Made by a program: the position numbers and the translations under genes. DNA of 64,000 nt, taken from the NCBI GenBank assembly GCA_002812745.2, contig NCSJ02000096.1:62001-126000 (forward strand), in the 5' to 3' direction. Below are positions 10,787-22,104 of this stretch, in pieces. Numbering within the stretch: the stretch's first letter is position 1; the number at the start of each line of letters is the position of its first letter. This DNA comes from Scytalidium lignicola. Lineage: Eukaryota > Ascomycota > Leotiomycetes. Under the pieces are notes generated by a model. The model was not told where the DNA came from and searched no databases. It saw nothing but the letters and a program-made list of their open reading frames with translations.

Positions 10787-12552
10787 CTAGGATCTGAATA
10801 GCATCAAACCTTCTTCTTCCAATGGTAGACCATCATTTCCTTCTGAGGTCTCCTCCTCCTCACCGAGAGACATCTTTTGCCCCAATAGCGTTCCAAAAAA
10901 CCTATCAATTGCATCCTGCTCCCAAGTACCTCTACTTTCCGGGGCCATGAAGTTTTGTAATTTCTCATGAACAGTGTACCGCATTTTCCTTCCCTTACTG
11001 GCTTTAGTGTCAACAACCTTCTTGGTCTTCGCCTCCTTAACAGCAGCCCATTGCATAGGTCTTCCGCTATTGGTGACCGAGAGCGAACTAGCAGAATCAA
11101 CCATTCTTTGATCAATAAGCTCTTTCAACAGTAGTTGATAGAAGTCCGCATCATCGTAAATCGCGGCGTCCTCGGCAACTTTAAGTTTAGCCTGAACCGG
11201 AGCGCATGATCGTGGCATCCTAGTCTTTTTGACTAGATGTTCTGGATTCGCCAATTGCTCTTGGAGCACAGCGGTAATAGATTGTTGGAAGGCAGCAGTA
11301 GGGTTAAGTCTGCGAGACAGAGGTAAAGCTGTAGTCCCCTTAGCTTTGGCAGACCACTTTTCTAGAGTACTCTGCCGGAAATCAAGGCTTGCTACCTCCG
11401 AATCCTGCATATTCTCCCAGACCTTCGTGATAGCAGTAGATGTATCAATCGTGAACTTGCGCTTTTGGCCGGCTTTAGAAGTGCCACTTAACTTAGAGAG
11501 CTCGGAACGGATACTATTTAAATTATTCCACAACTTTATGGCTGCCTCCTCTGCAGCTCGATATTGATCCTTTACCCCGTCTGTAATATCATTGTCTTCT
11601 GTGGCAGCCATAGAATTCGTGGCAACGAGAGCCTTTTGGAGTCGAATTCGAACATTTAAGAGAGAATCGAAGGATTTTCGTTGTTGGTTTACAGCTTTAC
11701 CCTTTTCCGCATCTGCCTTAGCAGCTTGAGATATCGTAGCAACAACTGTCTTTTGTTCCTCGCTCATTATTTTTCGTAGTTCGGCACGTCTAATCTTCTC
11801 ATCTTCTTTGGCCGAGCCAGAAGAACCGTCGTCATCATCATCATCATCTTCCTCGTCCCCATCCTCTTCATCTTCATCATCATCTGAATCCCCGCTATCA
11901 GACGTGTCGGGATGTTGTTCATCATCCAGGAGATCTTCATTTGATTCATTTGATTCATCTGCAGAATCACCATCCATTTTATAGCCAATCTCATTCCCCT
12001 CATCGCCGTTCACTTCCTTATCACTATCCGACATAAAATCCGCCGCGGTAGGTCTCTTCTTAATCCCATTCTCCACTTTAGGCTTCCCACTTCCCGGTAA
12101 CACAGGGTTTTTGGAGCTTTCTAGGCCATTAATACTAGAAACAACATTCTTATCATTAATGACCAGACTAGCACCCTTATCCTCATCTTCAGAGCTCCTT
12201 TCATCGTCGTCATTGAACAATGCCTCACGACTAATTTTTGATCCAGCATACTGAGGACCTAGAGCAATCTCTGTTCGTTTTCGCAATTGGCTTTTTCTAT
12301 GATTATGTTAGAATTACAGATCGCGAAAGGGTAAAAACTCATTACCCGACTTCAATATAGTGCTCAGTCCCAGCTAAATCATCCTCACTCTCTTCAGAAG
12401 CAGAATCATCATTCCGAGCACGTGGAAGTTCCTCTGGATCAGCATCTACAAGCAATTAGAATTTATTGAAATCTCACAGATCATAACAAACCTTTAGCTA
12501 TCGGCTCATCCAATTCAACAATTTCCCTTGCGAGTCTACTTGGACGGCTCAT
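10787..12552 (-). CDS. BFR2: Bfr2/AATF family ribosome biogenesis protein
   Basis: SSU processome factor (human AATF/Che-1). Exons are 12552-12492, 12445-12346 and 12296-10787 (introns 46 and 49 nt), giving 556 aa. The start MSRPSRLAREI is reached only through the two small exons. An acidic region with long Asp/Glu runs occupies roughly residues 60-190. It is followed by the AATF leucine-zipper-like domain, with R-x4-KMRYTVHEKLQNFMAP and a conserved C-terminal TRAUB segment (DADFYQLLLKELID). The acidic tract is low complexity but the frame is continuous. Its role fits the other ribosome-assembly genes in this window. Confidence 0.9.
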
Positions 12553-12800
12553 TGTATGTACACTTTATCGATTTGTGATAGGCGCAGGCTCTTCGCTCCG
12601 GGCAAGGTCAATTTCGTGAATATTTTCTGCCCAAAATTCCATTGTCTCCGCTAGCGCCCGCGTCACATGCTCTTTACCCGATATAGGATTCCCCGCCTAC
12701 TTCTCCAGCCACCCTCACCTTAGATAGAGAGTGTAGGGAAATTATCAATAGCTACANCCCCCCAGCATCTACCACGACGTACCATGACTTGCATTTCTTC
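12553..12800. promoter_or_regulatory. divergent promoter BFR2 / aspartyl aminopeptidase
   Basis: A short spacer between divergent genes, with an N beside a C-run at 12757. The region from 12801 to 12914 is open in frame with the aminopeptidase and could be coding if the upstream ATG is used. Confidence 0.4.
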
Positions 12801-12914
12801 ATGTTTTCAACATCACTCACATTCTCGTATATCATTCGTGCAGAATCATCGTACAGAACCTTTCGATCTTACACCACTATCGTCAGAACCCCGATATCCT
12901 CAATATACGACAAG

Positions 12915-14514
12915 ATGACACCAAATAGCCCCAACGCTACCCGCGCCTTTAAGGTGAAGGCACACGACTTCCTTGATTTTGTGAATGCCTCCCCAACTCG
13001 TACGCAAACAATATAGAATTTAGCGATTTTTAAACTTTGCTAACTAGCTATAAGCTTATCATGCAGTTCAGTCAGCTATTAAACGCCTCACCGCGGCCGG
13101 GTTCCAAGAAATCAAAGAACGAGATAGCTGGTCCTCTTCCTTGCGCCCTGGAGGCAAGTACTACCTTACACGAAATGGCTCGTCAATTGTAGCTTTTGCC
13201 ATCGGCCAGAAGTGGAAATCTGGTAACCCAATTGCTATGGTCGGAGCGCACACGGATTCTCCATGTCTGCGGATCAAGCCTGTTAGCAAGAAATCTGGCG
13301 CTGGATTTTTACAGGTTGGTGTGGAGACTTATGGCGGTGGCATATGGCATACTTGGTTTGATCGAGACCTAAGTATTGCGGGTAGAGCCATGGTCAAGGA
13401 TCAAAACGGAGACTTCGCTCAGAGACTTGTGAAGGTCGATAGACCAATACTTCGTATCCCAACGTTGGCCATTCACCTAGATCGCTCTACCAATTTTGAT
13501 CCTAACAAGGAGAATGAACTATTTCCGATTGCTGGAATGGTTGCAGCCGAACTTAATCGAACTGGAGCTAAAGAAGGCGACGAGAAGCAGAAAGACTCGA
13601 GTGGCCCATTTAAACCGCTTTCAGAGCTCACCGAGCGTCACCATCCCTACATCGTGGAACTTATTGCAGCACATGCAGAAGTTGCGCCTGAAGACGTTAT
13701 TGATTTTGAAATGATTCTATACGATACTCAAAAATCCTGCCTCGGTGGCCTCAATGAGGAACTGATCTTCTCCGCAAGATTAGATAACCTGAACATGACA
13801 TACTGCAGTATAGAGGGTCTGATTGAGTCCTTGAAATCAGAAACCGCCTTGATTAATGACAACTGCATTCGCCTAGTAACATGCTTCGACCACGAAGAAA
13901 TAGGTAGCACATCCGCTCATGGTGCAGCATCAAATCTCTTACCTGCCGTTCTCCGCCGCCTTTCCGTCCTGCCAGCCCACCATGACTCGAATTCCTCTGA
14001 TCAATCATATGAAAAGATTCCGCGGGAAGTTGATCTTGACATTGCAACAGCCTATGAGCAAACACTTTCCACTTCTTTCCTCATCTCTGCCGATATGGCG
14101 CACAGCGTTAACCCGAATTACGCTCACAAATATGAAAGTGATCATCGTCCTGAAATGAATAAAGGCCCAGTCATAAAAGTCAATGCTAATCAACGCTACG
14201 CGACGAATAGCCCTGGTATTGTTCTGTTACAAGAAGTTGCGCGCCGAGCAAAACCCTCTCAAGATTCCAAGACACCATTAGGTGTACCACTGCAGTTGTT
14301 CGTTGTTAGGAATGATTCCTCTTGTGGAAGTACTATTGGACCGATGCTCGCAGCTGCACTGGGTACCCGCACTCTAGATTTAGGCAATCCGCAGCTAAGT
14401 ATGCACAGTATTCGAGAGACTGGAGGAGCGTATGATGTTGAGCATGCAATAAGGCTATTCGACAGCTTCTTTGAGCATTACTCTGAATTAGAGAGAAGGA
14501 TTCTGGTCGATTAA
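12915..14514 (+). CDS. APE4: aspartyl aminopeptidase (M18 family)
   Basis: Zinc metallopeptidase that removes N-terminal acidic residues; the yeast enzyme reaches the vacuole by the Cvt pathway. Exons are 12915-12999 and 13055-14514, giving 514 aa. The 55-nt intron falls so that the join yields SPTPYHAVQSAI, the conserved N-terminal helix. Metal-binding and catalytic blocks are clear: GAHTDSPCLRIKP, ARLDNLNM, CFDHEEIGS, ISADMAHSVNPNY and the C-terminal RETGGAYDVEHAIRLF. An in-frame ATG at 12801 would add 38 residues rich in Ser, Arg and aromatics, a possible targeting peptide. I chose 12915 because family proteins start close to this point. Confidence 0.92.
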
Positions 14515-14707
14515 TAGGACTAGACTTAAGAATGATAAACCACATCAATAATGACAGATTGCCATTCAAAAAGAAAAGAACATTGTTTCTCGAAGCTCCG
14601 TGATTAACCGAAATTGTAGGCCCAATAGACATAAAGTGTATCGCAGGTAACAATCATGTTCTGCCTTGCCATGTTTCTGTTGGCTAGCTTTCCATCTTAA
14701 AATATAA

Positions 14708-15087
14708 ATATATGTTCTAGGCTATACGCCAACTCCGGCCGTTGGCCAACTGCCTAGGCCATACGCCAACCAGACGTATATTTACCACTTTTACCCAACA
14801 TTATGTTTATAAAGGTCTTAATATTATGATTCTATCGAATTCTAGATGTCAAGAGCTTCAAAATGATACCAAAATATCGTAGATTATAAATGTATTTAGG
14901 GTTTAATTGAATGTCGCTAGCCTGTAACTACTGCTGTATCTAGATTTATATATATAATTTTACATCATTCTAAAGCTAATGATCCGTAGAATCATTTAGA
15001 ATTATAACATTATAAATAAAATGTTAATAAAATGCTTNAAAAAGTGGTAAATATACGTCTGGTTGGCGTATGGCCTAGAACATATAT
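14708..15087. mobile_element. MITE-like element with terminal inverted repeats
   Basis: A 380-bp AT-rich element without coding capacity, lying between the 3' ends of two genes. A perfect 39-nt inverted repeat links 14754-14792 to 15040-15078 (arms read ctaggccatacgccaac...). The outermost part, ATATATGTTCTAGG, is also inverted at 14708-14721 and 15074-15087. On the left, the terminal motif is present twice: 14717-14735 with one mismatch, then again from 14754, separated by a short GC-rich spacer with the palindrome GTTGGCCAAC. Flanking TA-rich sequence fits insertion at TA (Tc1/mariner-type), but a target-site duplication cannot be proven. An N sits in the A-run at 15038. Confidence 0.72.
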
Positions 15088-15343
15088 AATGGGGCTTGAA
15101 CAAAAGTAAAAATCAGATTTAACCTTTTTAGTTCTATTCCTTCTAACTATGTTAAGCTTTCAAGATATCAAATACCGACTTTAACTCTCCGTTCTTATCT
15201 ATATAAGGAGAAACGACTTTTTAAACTCCACAAGACCGCTGTAATCTAGCGCAGACAGAAGATGTGTCTTGACCTTCTGCCAAAACTTGTCTCGGAGCTT
15301 TAACTGTTCAACTCAAATTCCATTGGATATAACTGTCACCCTT

Positions 15344-16716
15344 TTATAAATATCCCATTATAACGGCAGCCTCTGCATTGAGAAGACTAGAACCGGCAGC
15401 TCCAAGTATGGCTAAAATAGGTTAGAGGTGATAGCAAAGAAGCAAGGCAGAGTACTTACTGTTATGGCTTAACACGACAAATTTAATATCAAATATACCA
15501 CTCTCATCTTCTCTAATTCTTCCAACACTAACTGTATAACCCCTTTGGATATCCCTATCTAGTCTAGGCTGTGGCCTGTCTGCCTCGTCCATAACCATTA
15601 TCGGAGGGTTGGGTGCTGAAGGACATCCTAAGATTTGAGCTTCACTCACGTATTCTCTTAATGTCTTCTTGATTTGCTCTACAGATGGAATATTCCTGTT
15701 CTTGAATTTTAATGAAACGCAAGCCATGTGACCATCTAACACTGCGACTCTGTTACAAGCTGCCGATATTTTCAGCTCCGATTGGTTTTCGAATCCGGTC
15801 ACCTCGGCGTTGACACTGCCAAGAATTTTCTGGGTTTCTATTTGCAGCTTCTCTTCTTCCCCGGAAATAAATGGCACGACATTGTCGAGAATATCCATGC
15901 TGCTGACACCAGGATATCCGGCACCAGAGATGGCTTGCATTGTAACTAGACTGACCTGATCAATTGGTCCGTATGCTTTTTGCAGAGCGTAAAAAGGAAT
16001 AACTACTCCAATTGTAGCACAGTTGGCATTGGTTACTATGAATCCTCTCTGTAACCCCAATTCCTTTTTCTGATGTGGGATGATATTAAGGTGAGCGAGG
16101 TTAACTGTGGGAACGACCAGAGGAACCACAGGATTTTGACGGTGGTTCTTTGCGTTCGAGAAAATAGGTAAACCATTGGTTATAAATTCCATCTCTTGAA
16201 ATCATTAGAATTAATTCCAGGACCACATTATGAACGGCAGGTTTGATATAAGCAAGCAGCTCTATATGCTCCTTGTCCGACCTCGACTCAACATGTCTTG
16301 GCCAGTGTAGTGTTCATTGAAAGGATTCCGGTGGATAAACATACCAATCTCTCCTGCCACATCGGCATCTAGTCCTGAAAATACGACATCGCAGTCTTTG
16401 AACTCGCTCGCCTTACATTCCTTAACAATCATCTCCGCAATATTTTCCCCCATGGGGCTTGACTGCTTCCATTTTACGGCATCCTTATAAGCCTTTCCCG
16501 CAGACTTAGAAGAGGCGCCAATTGCGTGGATGGTAAAGTGAGGATGTTGATTAAGAAGAAGAATAAAACGTTGTCCAACTGATCCAGTAGCCCCTAGGAC
16601 ACCTACAAAAATAGTTAAAACTTTGCTTCTGAATAGAAAAATGGAACGATTGGAGCAATGATGTTAGATACTTACCACANTTTTCTCGCGGGAAATTGTG
16701 TAGTATGAGTAGCCAT
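15344..16716 (-). CDS. HOM2: aspartate-semialdehyde dehydrogenase
   Basis: Reduces aspartyl phosphate to aspartate semialdehyde in threonine and methionine synthesis. Exons are 16716-16676, 16602-16345, 16194-15460 and 15411-15344, giving 366 aa. Introns are 73, 150 and 48 nt. The NADP-binding [13 protein letters not shown] spans intron 1. The active-site cysteine is in [10 protein letters not shown]. Conserved [20 protein letters not shown] and VGRIRED follow, with the last exon coding [14 protein letters not shown]. An N at 16680 in exon 1 breaks the frame; omitting it yields RKCGVLG and an overall length divisible by three. Divergent from DBP4 with only 243 bp between start codons. Confidence 0.94.
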
Positions 16717-16792
16717 TGGATAGCGTAGTATAAAGTTTTACTCTAAGCTTTAAATCCTCAAGAAGATGGATGATTTAAATAATCCAAGAAAG

Positions 16793-16917
16793 TTTTGGAT
16801 CCGATCGCGGGGAGTAAGAGTCATTGCCCCTCTAGGCCGGGATCTGAGGTAGGCCCGGGATCTGGGGGACCGCCTGCGGCCGCTAGTGTGGGTCCCCTGT
16901 ATCTTCGGGATCCAAAA
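16793..16917. repeat. 125-bp GC-rich fold-back block in the HOM2/DBP4 promoter
   Basis: The ends are a 10-nt inverted repeat, TTTTGGATCC (16793-16802) and GGATCCAAAA (16908-16917). Inside, GGGGACC (16865-16871) pairs with GGTCCCC (16891-16897). Two near-direct copies of a GGCC(C)GGGATCTG motif occur at 16837-16863. The block is strongly GC-rich while both sides are AT-rich. It contains BamHI, SmaI and NotI recognition sites, so a linker or vector remnant must be considered as well as a small natural fold-back element. Confidence 0.6.
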
Positions 16918-16959
16918 TTTACATCTGAATCTACAATCTTCTCTTATCAAGCCAATTCC

Positions 16960-19424
16960 ATGATGGGTGCTTCAATTCCCGGCAAGCGGTCCAATGCTAT
17001 AGCACGACACAAGCCTGATGCGCGATCACTTAAGAGGAAACGTAATGAGGAGGATCATGAGAAGATACAGCAAGCTGTGGACGAACTTGTTAGTGAAATG
17101 CTTCACGTGTGGTCCGAATTGAGAGACCAAAGGCTTAACTTTTATTACAGGACCTGAAAGCGGATTATAAAAATTTCTCCGACCTACCACTATCGCAAAC
17201 TACAGCTTCTGGCTTGGAAGCATCGCATTTCAAAGTACTCACCGATATCCAATCGAAAGCACTACCTCTTGCGCTGAAAGGCCGCGACATCCTTGGAGCG
17301 GCGAAAACTGGGAGTGGTAAAACATTAGCATTCCTGATTCCTGTACTGGAGAAGCTCTTTCGGCAAAGATGGACAGAATTAGATGGCCTAGGTGCCCTCA
17401 TCATCTCCCCAACTCGGGAACTGGCGATCCAGATATTTGAAGTCCTGAGGAAAATCGGCCGATATCACACATTTTCGGCAGGCCTAGTTATAGGCGGCAG
17501 GAGTCTTCCAGAAGAGCGAGAACGCCTTGGAAAAATGAACATACTTGTTTGCACTCCTGGAAGAATGTTACAGCATATGGACCAAACTGCGGCATTCGAT
17601 GTGGACAACCTTCAAATACTAGTTCTAGACGAGGCTGACCGTATTATGGATATGGGATTTCAGAGTTCAGTGGATGCAATAATTGAGCACCTACCTAAGG
17701 AACGACAAACACTTCTTTTCAGCGCGACGCAGACAAAGAGAGTATCTGACCTCGCTAGACTTAGTCTACGAGATCCTGAGTACGTTGCTGTACATGAGCA
17801 AGCCTCGGCAGCAACCCCCTCGAGTCTTCAACAGCATTATATCATTACTCCACTCCCAGAGAAGCTCAATACTTTATTCAGCTTCATTAGAGCAAATCTA
17901 AAGTCTAAAATTATGGTTTTTGTATCATCAGGAAAACAGGTTCGCTTTATCTACGAGAGCTTTCGCCATTTGCAACCTGGTATACCGCTTCTTCATTTGC
18001 ATGGTAGGCAAAAGCAAACCGCAAGACTGGACATTACTTCTAAGTTTTCATCCTCCAAAAGTTCGTGTATGTTTGCAACGGATGTTGTTGCCCGGGGCCT
18101 TGATTTTCCCGCCGTAGACTGGGTTATTCAACTAGATTGTCCAGAGGATGCAGATACATATATACACAGAGTCGGCCGTACTGCTCGATACGGGAGATCT
18201 GGTAGAGCAGTCCTTTTTCTAGATCCTAGTGAAGAGGAGGGAATGCTCAAACGTCTAGAGCATAAGAAAGTGCCAATTCAGAAAATTAATGTTCGGCAAA
18301 ACAAAAAGCAAAGCATTCAAAACCAACTACAAAATATGTGCTTTCAAGATCCAGAACTCAAGTACCTAGGACAGAAAGCCTTCGTTAGTTATACTCGATC
18401 AATATTCGTGCAATCGGATAAGGAGATATTCAAGATTAATGAGGTCGATTTAGAAGGATTCGCCGCTAGTATGGGTCTTCCCGGTGCTCCCAAAATTAAG
18501 TTCCAAAAGGGCGATGATGCCAAGAAGCTTAAGAATGCTTCTAGAGCTGCGATACCTTCGAGTGATGAGGACAGTGATGGAGAGAAGGCTGACAGAAAGA
18601 AAAAGGAAGAAGTTCGAACGAAATATGACCGGATGTTTGAGCGTCGTAATCAAGATGTTCTGTCTGCCCATTATTCGAAACTGATTAAGGACGATGACAT
18701 TGCAGGATCAGACTTTCAAGGAGATGCTGACGAGGACAATGAATTCTTATCAGTCAAGAGAGTCGTACCTGTGTTAAGAGATAATAGCCCGGCTGAACAA
18801 CATGACATCACCGTTTCTGGTCCAGCGGCGAAAATGATACCAGGTATAGCAAAGGAGCCGATCGTCATTGATTCCAAGCGGAAAGAGAAACTCCTAAAGT
18901 CAAAGAAACAGCTTCTCAAATTAAAGGATAAGGGAACAAAATTAGTATTTGATGATGAGGGTATAGCTCATCCTATATATGAGTTGGAAGATGAGGAAGA
19001 CTTCCTCAAACGGGGAGGGGTTGCAGAGCAAAGAGCGAAATTCGTTGAAGAGGAGAGTGCTAGAATTCGTGAGGCAGATCTGGAGGACAAACAGTTAGTA
19101 AAGGAAAAGAAAAGAGAAAAACGCGAGAAGCGGAAAGTCAGGGAAGCTGCCGAGAGAGCAGGAATACAGGAGGGTGTGTCTGTCTCGGAAAAAGCTGGAG
19201 ATGGTGAAGATCCATTGGAATTGCTTGCATCATTACCGATTGCTGGAGAGGATAGCGAAGAAGATCTGGATATGAGATCCGAGAGTAGACCAAGGAAGTG
19301 GTTTGAGGATGATCCTGGGGAAGAGGAGCGGAATATAAAGAGAAGACGTCACGTTATTGAGACTGTCGATGAGCCTGAGACACTTGAAGATCTCGAGGCC
19401 CTCGCAACAGGTCTACTTGATTGA
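16960..19424 (+). CDS. DBP4: ATP-dependent RNA helicase Dbp4 (DEAD box)
   Basis: SSU-processome helicase (yeast Hca4/Dbp4, human DDX10), involved in releasing U14 snoRNA from pre-rRNA. Exons are 16960-17088 and 17151-19424 (62-nt intron), giving 800 aa. The intron joins QQAVDEL to [15 protein letters not shown], the family N-terminal signature. The Q-motif [50 protein letters not shown] and [10 protein letters not shown] form a complete core (about residues 50-420). A long Lys/Glu-rich coiled tail follows. Two tandem ATGs begin the exon; either could be used. The open frame extends further upstream through the GC-rich block, but that part has no family similarity. Confidence 0.95.
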
Positions 19425-19765
19425 AAGCACTAGTATTCAATACGTCGGTATAATGACTTTTACCCTAGAATCTCTATATTCATTTCTATNAAAAAAAAGG
19501 GGGATATTTTTAGGCCGTCATCTACTGTACCTTATTATCTGATGAGATATTAGGAAGTATGGCCAAAGTATGCCAAGGAGCCTAAGCCTGACCTTTGATC
19601 AACTGGCAAGAATTGATGTGTCCCCCAATAATTCGGTTTATATATAGTTTGAAGCATGTTATCTTCAATATAATCGATGTTCAAAGATATTCAAGGAGCA
19701 TTTTATAGCGCATCACATCTGGATACGTTAAGGGTTTTTAAAAACAGATTCGCGCAGCTATGGTT
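19425..19765. other. convergent spacer DBP4 / TAD3
   Basis: 3' untranslated sequence of both genes, with an N preceding an A-run at 19490. Nothing else seen. Confidence 0.5.
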
Positions 19766-21001
19766 TCAAGCGTTGAAATTGGTATCTATTTCTATCCCAG
19801 AATTGTCCACCGTAGGGACCCACTGCCATGCTAAGAGAGTCCAGTTTAGTTCTTTCCTCCAAAATAGCCCATGACCAAGTTCATTATCTGCACAGAGACC
19901 CCCAGTAATAGGCATCCGTCGTTCGAAAACCACTCTCCCGAACCTTGAATGTACAATGGCCATAGAGCACATAACACATGGCTCATGGGTACAGTATATC
20001 TCTAACTCATGGCATAGGTAGCCATCCCTAACTGCTAGAACTTGGTCTGCTTCTAGTGAGCCAACCAAACTATCTCGAAATATTCCATTTCCTTCTGCCG
20101 GTTTAACGTCTGGATTCTGTCCGGAATTTTTAACCCTTAAACCATCGGAGACCATGGCTATGGCCCGAAGTACAGCATGAGCTGTGACATTCCCCGGGCC
20201 ATTGCCGGGCCAATCTATCCATCTAGCATCACCAGCAATGGCTATAGGGCGAGCAGTTCCGTTGACTCTCTCAACAATAACAACGCCCACCTCGTCCCCT
20301 ATTCCCAGTCCCTTTGACTGACGAGCGGCATTGGAAGCTACATGCAACCATTTTTCCGTGTCACCATAGATCTCATCCGCAGCTCTGGAGACAATGCTAG
20401 GATGAGGGCCAAACGGGTTGCTCTTCTTGTATATTGTAGGCCAATATAAAGATGTCCATCGAGTAGCTTGCTCTTGAGAAGTTGGAGCAAGAAGGGGTAC
20501 TTGAATTGAATTGACCCAGGCCGATTCATTTAGTGAAGAGAGAGAATCCAGTAATATTTCCAAAGAGACAAAGTTAACTGCACCAATTACGACGAATAAC
20601 TCTTCAACAGGCTCGTCCTCGCTTGACTGTTTAGTTGTCGCTCTTGCGTCTAATAAGGCACTTTTTACTTTAAGAGGAAGGTCTTTGGGTTTAGCAAATC
20701 TTCGGAGATGCTGGAGGTCCAGACCGCCATCATTTGGAACGGCTTGACGAATGCAACTATGAAGGTATTAGAATCCATTAATATCTCTCCCGAAGAGGTC
20801 GACTCACTCTAAAACCCCACTTGCCTTTTTTGGCGGCACGCTGGTCACATATACGTCTAAAAGTCTGTCACGGGCAGTTGTCTCTAACATAGTCTTTAGG
20901 GGTATGAGACTACCAGACTTGTTTATGCCATTTTCAATAGCTGGTTCACTCGGTTCACTCTCTAGAAGGCATTTCCGGCCTTCTCCATGCTCTTGGGTCA
21001 T
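19766..21001 (-). CDS. TAD3: tRNA-specific adenosine deaminase subunit Tad3
   Basis: Non-catalytic partner of Tad2 in the enzyme that makes inosine at wobble position 34 of tRNAs. Exons are 21001-20808 and 20756-19766 (51-nt intron), giving 394 aa. The C-terminal cytidine-deaminase fold has the zinc site HAVLRA and PCVMCSMA, with FERRMPITGG after it. The Val in place of the catalytic Glu (HAV, not HAE) is the hallmark of Tad3/ADAT3. The N-terminal half is divergent, as is usual. The intron places Asp-Cys at the join and keeps the frame continuous. Confidence 0.9.
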
Positions 21002-22104
21002 TTCATCGTACCGACAGCCTCGCTGTTCAGCCTTACCAGCAGTTTGTGATATTTCGAAGCTTAATATTGTATCCTAGGCTAGATTATGTTAGGTAAAGTT
21101 ATATGATAACAAAAATAGCCTGATTATAGAATATCTCGCATCCTAAGACGACATCTTAGGAGGATTGAGTATTGCCAAAGAGAAAGAGGATTTTATTTGC
21201 GCGGCCTTGGGTGAAAAATGAACGTTTCTGCCTCAATTCACCGCCTACGTCTCCTTGCTTTGATCCAATCACCCCTCCGTTTGTCAGGGACTTGCAAGAC
21301 AATCAACACAAGGCAAAAGGGCTGTTAAGTCACTGGCTGCTGCCTATGATACGCTCATCTATAACATTATTCGGACCTCATTTTGCTGGCTATATATATT
21401 AGAGGCATTTATCTATCTGTGTCTCAGTTGTATCAGCTACAGCATAATGGACAGCTTTCTTCCTATCCCTTGGATCGCTATCATTACGCGATAAATCAGA
21501 ATTAACCAAATGATAGCTTATGAAGTTTGTTGGTCGCTTCATCTATATCTTATTAATAAGTCGCCATAGACCTCTGTACCTGCTATTGTAGGTAGTATAA
21601 GCGTGCTATAGAAGACATGAACTTGTAACAATTTGAGATATACATGCTCTTTCTTGTCCGGATTCTTTCCTAATTTATCTTCTCATGGTTTCATACCACT
21701 ATAGACGAAACTAGTACCTTTTATTAACCATTTTCTCCCTTTACTCCATCCAGATACTTGACGATGGCAGATATGTCGCTCAACAAGCTAGGGAAGCCGC
21801 CCTAAGCATCTCCACTGTTCACAAGGACTGCAACATCAATTGTTGACGATGCTGGACGTCTGATTCGGCGTTCGTACAACATTCAAAATCCCTGATATCT
21901 TAATAGCACAGCGAATCTTGATCGCTGTGTCAGCTATACTCGGTATCTGTACGTAAAGTACGGAAGTGCCGCCATCTCAACTGCGGGGGGTCCGTTCAAG
22001 CGCTCTTGTAGTGCGGTTCCGTAACCGCGGGGCGAAAGTCAAATCCGAGAACCCCGCTACGAATGCCTCGATGAGTAATTAACCCGCCGACGCCTTCTCT
22101 GTAA
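21002..22104. promoter_or_regulatory. divergent spacer TAD3 / FAD synthase
   Basis: A 1.1-kb intergenic region. The part near the FAD synthase start (21960-22075) is GC-rich and highly structured and is listed separately. The remainder is AT-rich with no convincing gene; a 76-codon ORF at 21172-21402 has no recognisable features. Confidence 0.45.
22008..22060 (+). promoter_or_regulatory. candidate structured leader element upstream of FAD synthase
   Basis: Three nested helices can be drawn. GTAG 22008-22011 pairs with CTAC 22057-22060. GCGGTT 22013-22018 pairs with AACCGC 22023-22028 around a CCGT loop. GGGG 22029-22032 pairs with CCCC 22052-22055. Together they form a compact three-way junction 45 nt before the first ATG. 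It could be an RNA element in the 5' leader or a GC-rich promoter box. It does not match the bacterial FMN riboswitch consensus I know. Confidence 0.3.

Noticed and set aside
11229..12003. ORFs overlapping the BFR2 gene on other frames or the opposite strand
   Set aside because: They arise from the repetitive acidic codons and lack any independent support.
16262..16453. HOM2 exon read through into its second intron
   Set aside because: The read-through hits a stop and lacks family residues. Splicing at 16344/16195 restores [12 protein letters not shown].
16795..16959. N-terminal extension of DBP4 through the GC-rich block
   Set aside because: Dbp4 proteins start close to GKRSNA...RSLKRKR. 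The extension is Pro/Gly/Ser-rich and derives from the fold-back block, so it is unlikely to be translated.
20511..20747. Plus-strand ORF opposite TAD3
   Set aside because: It is antisense to the TAD3 N-terminal exon and has no domain features.
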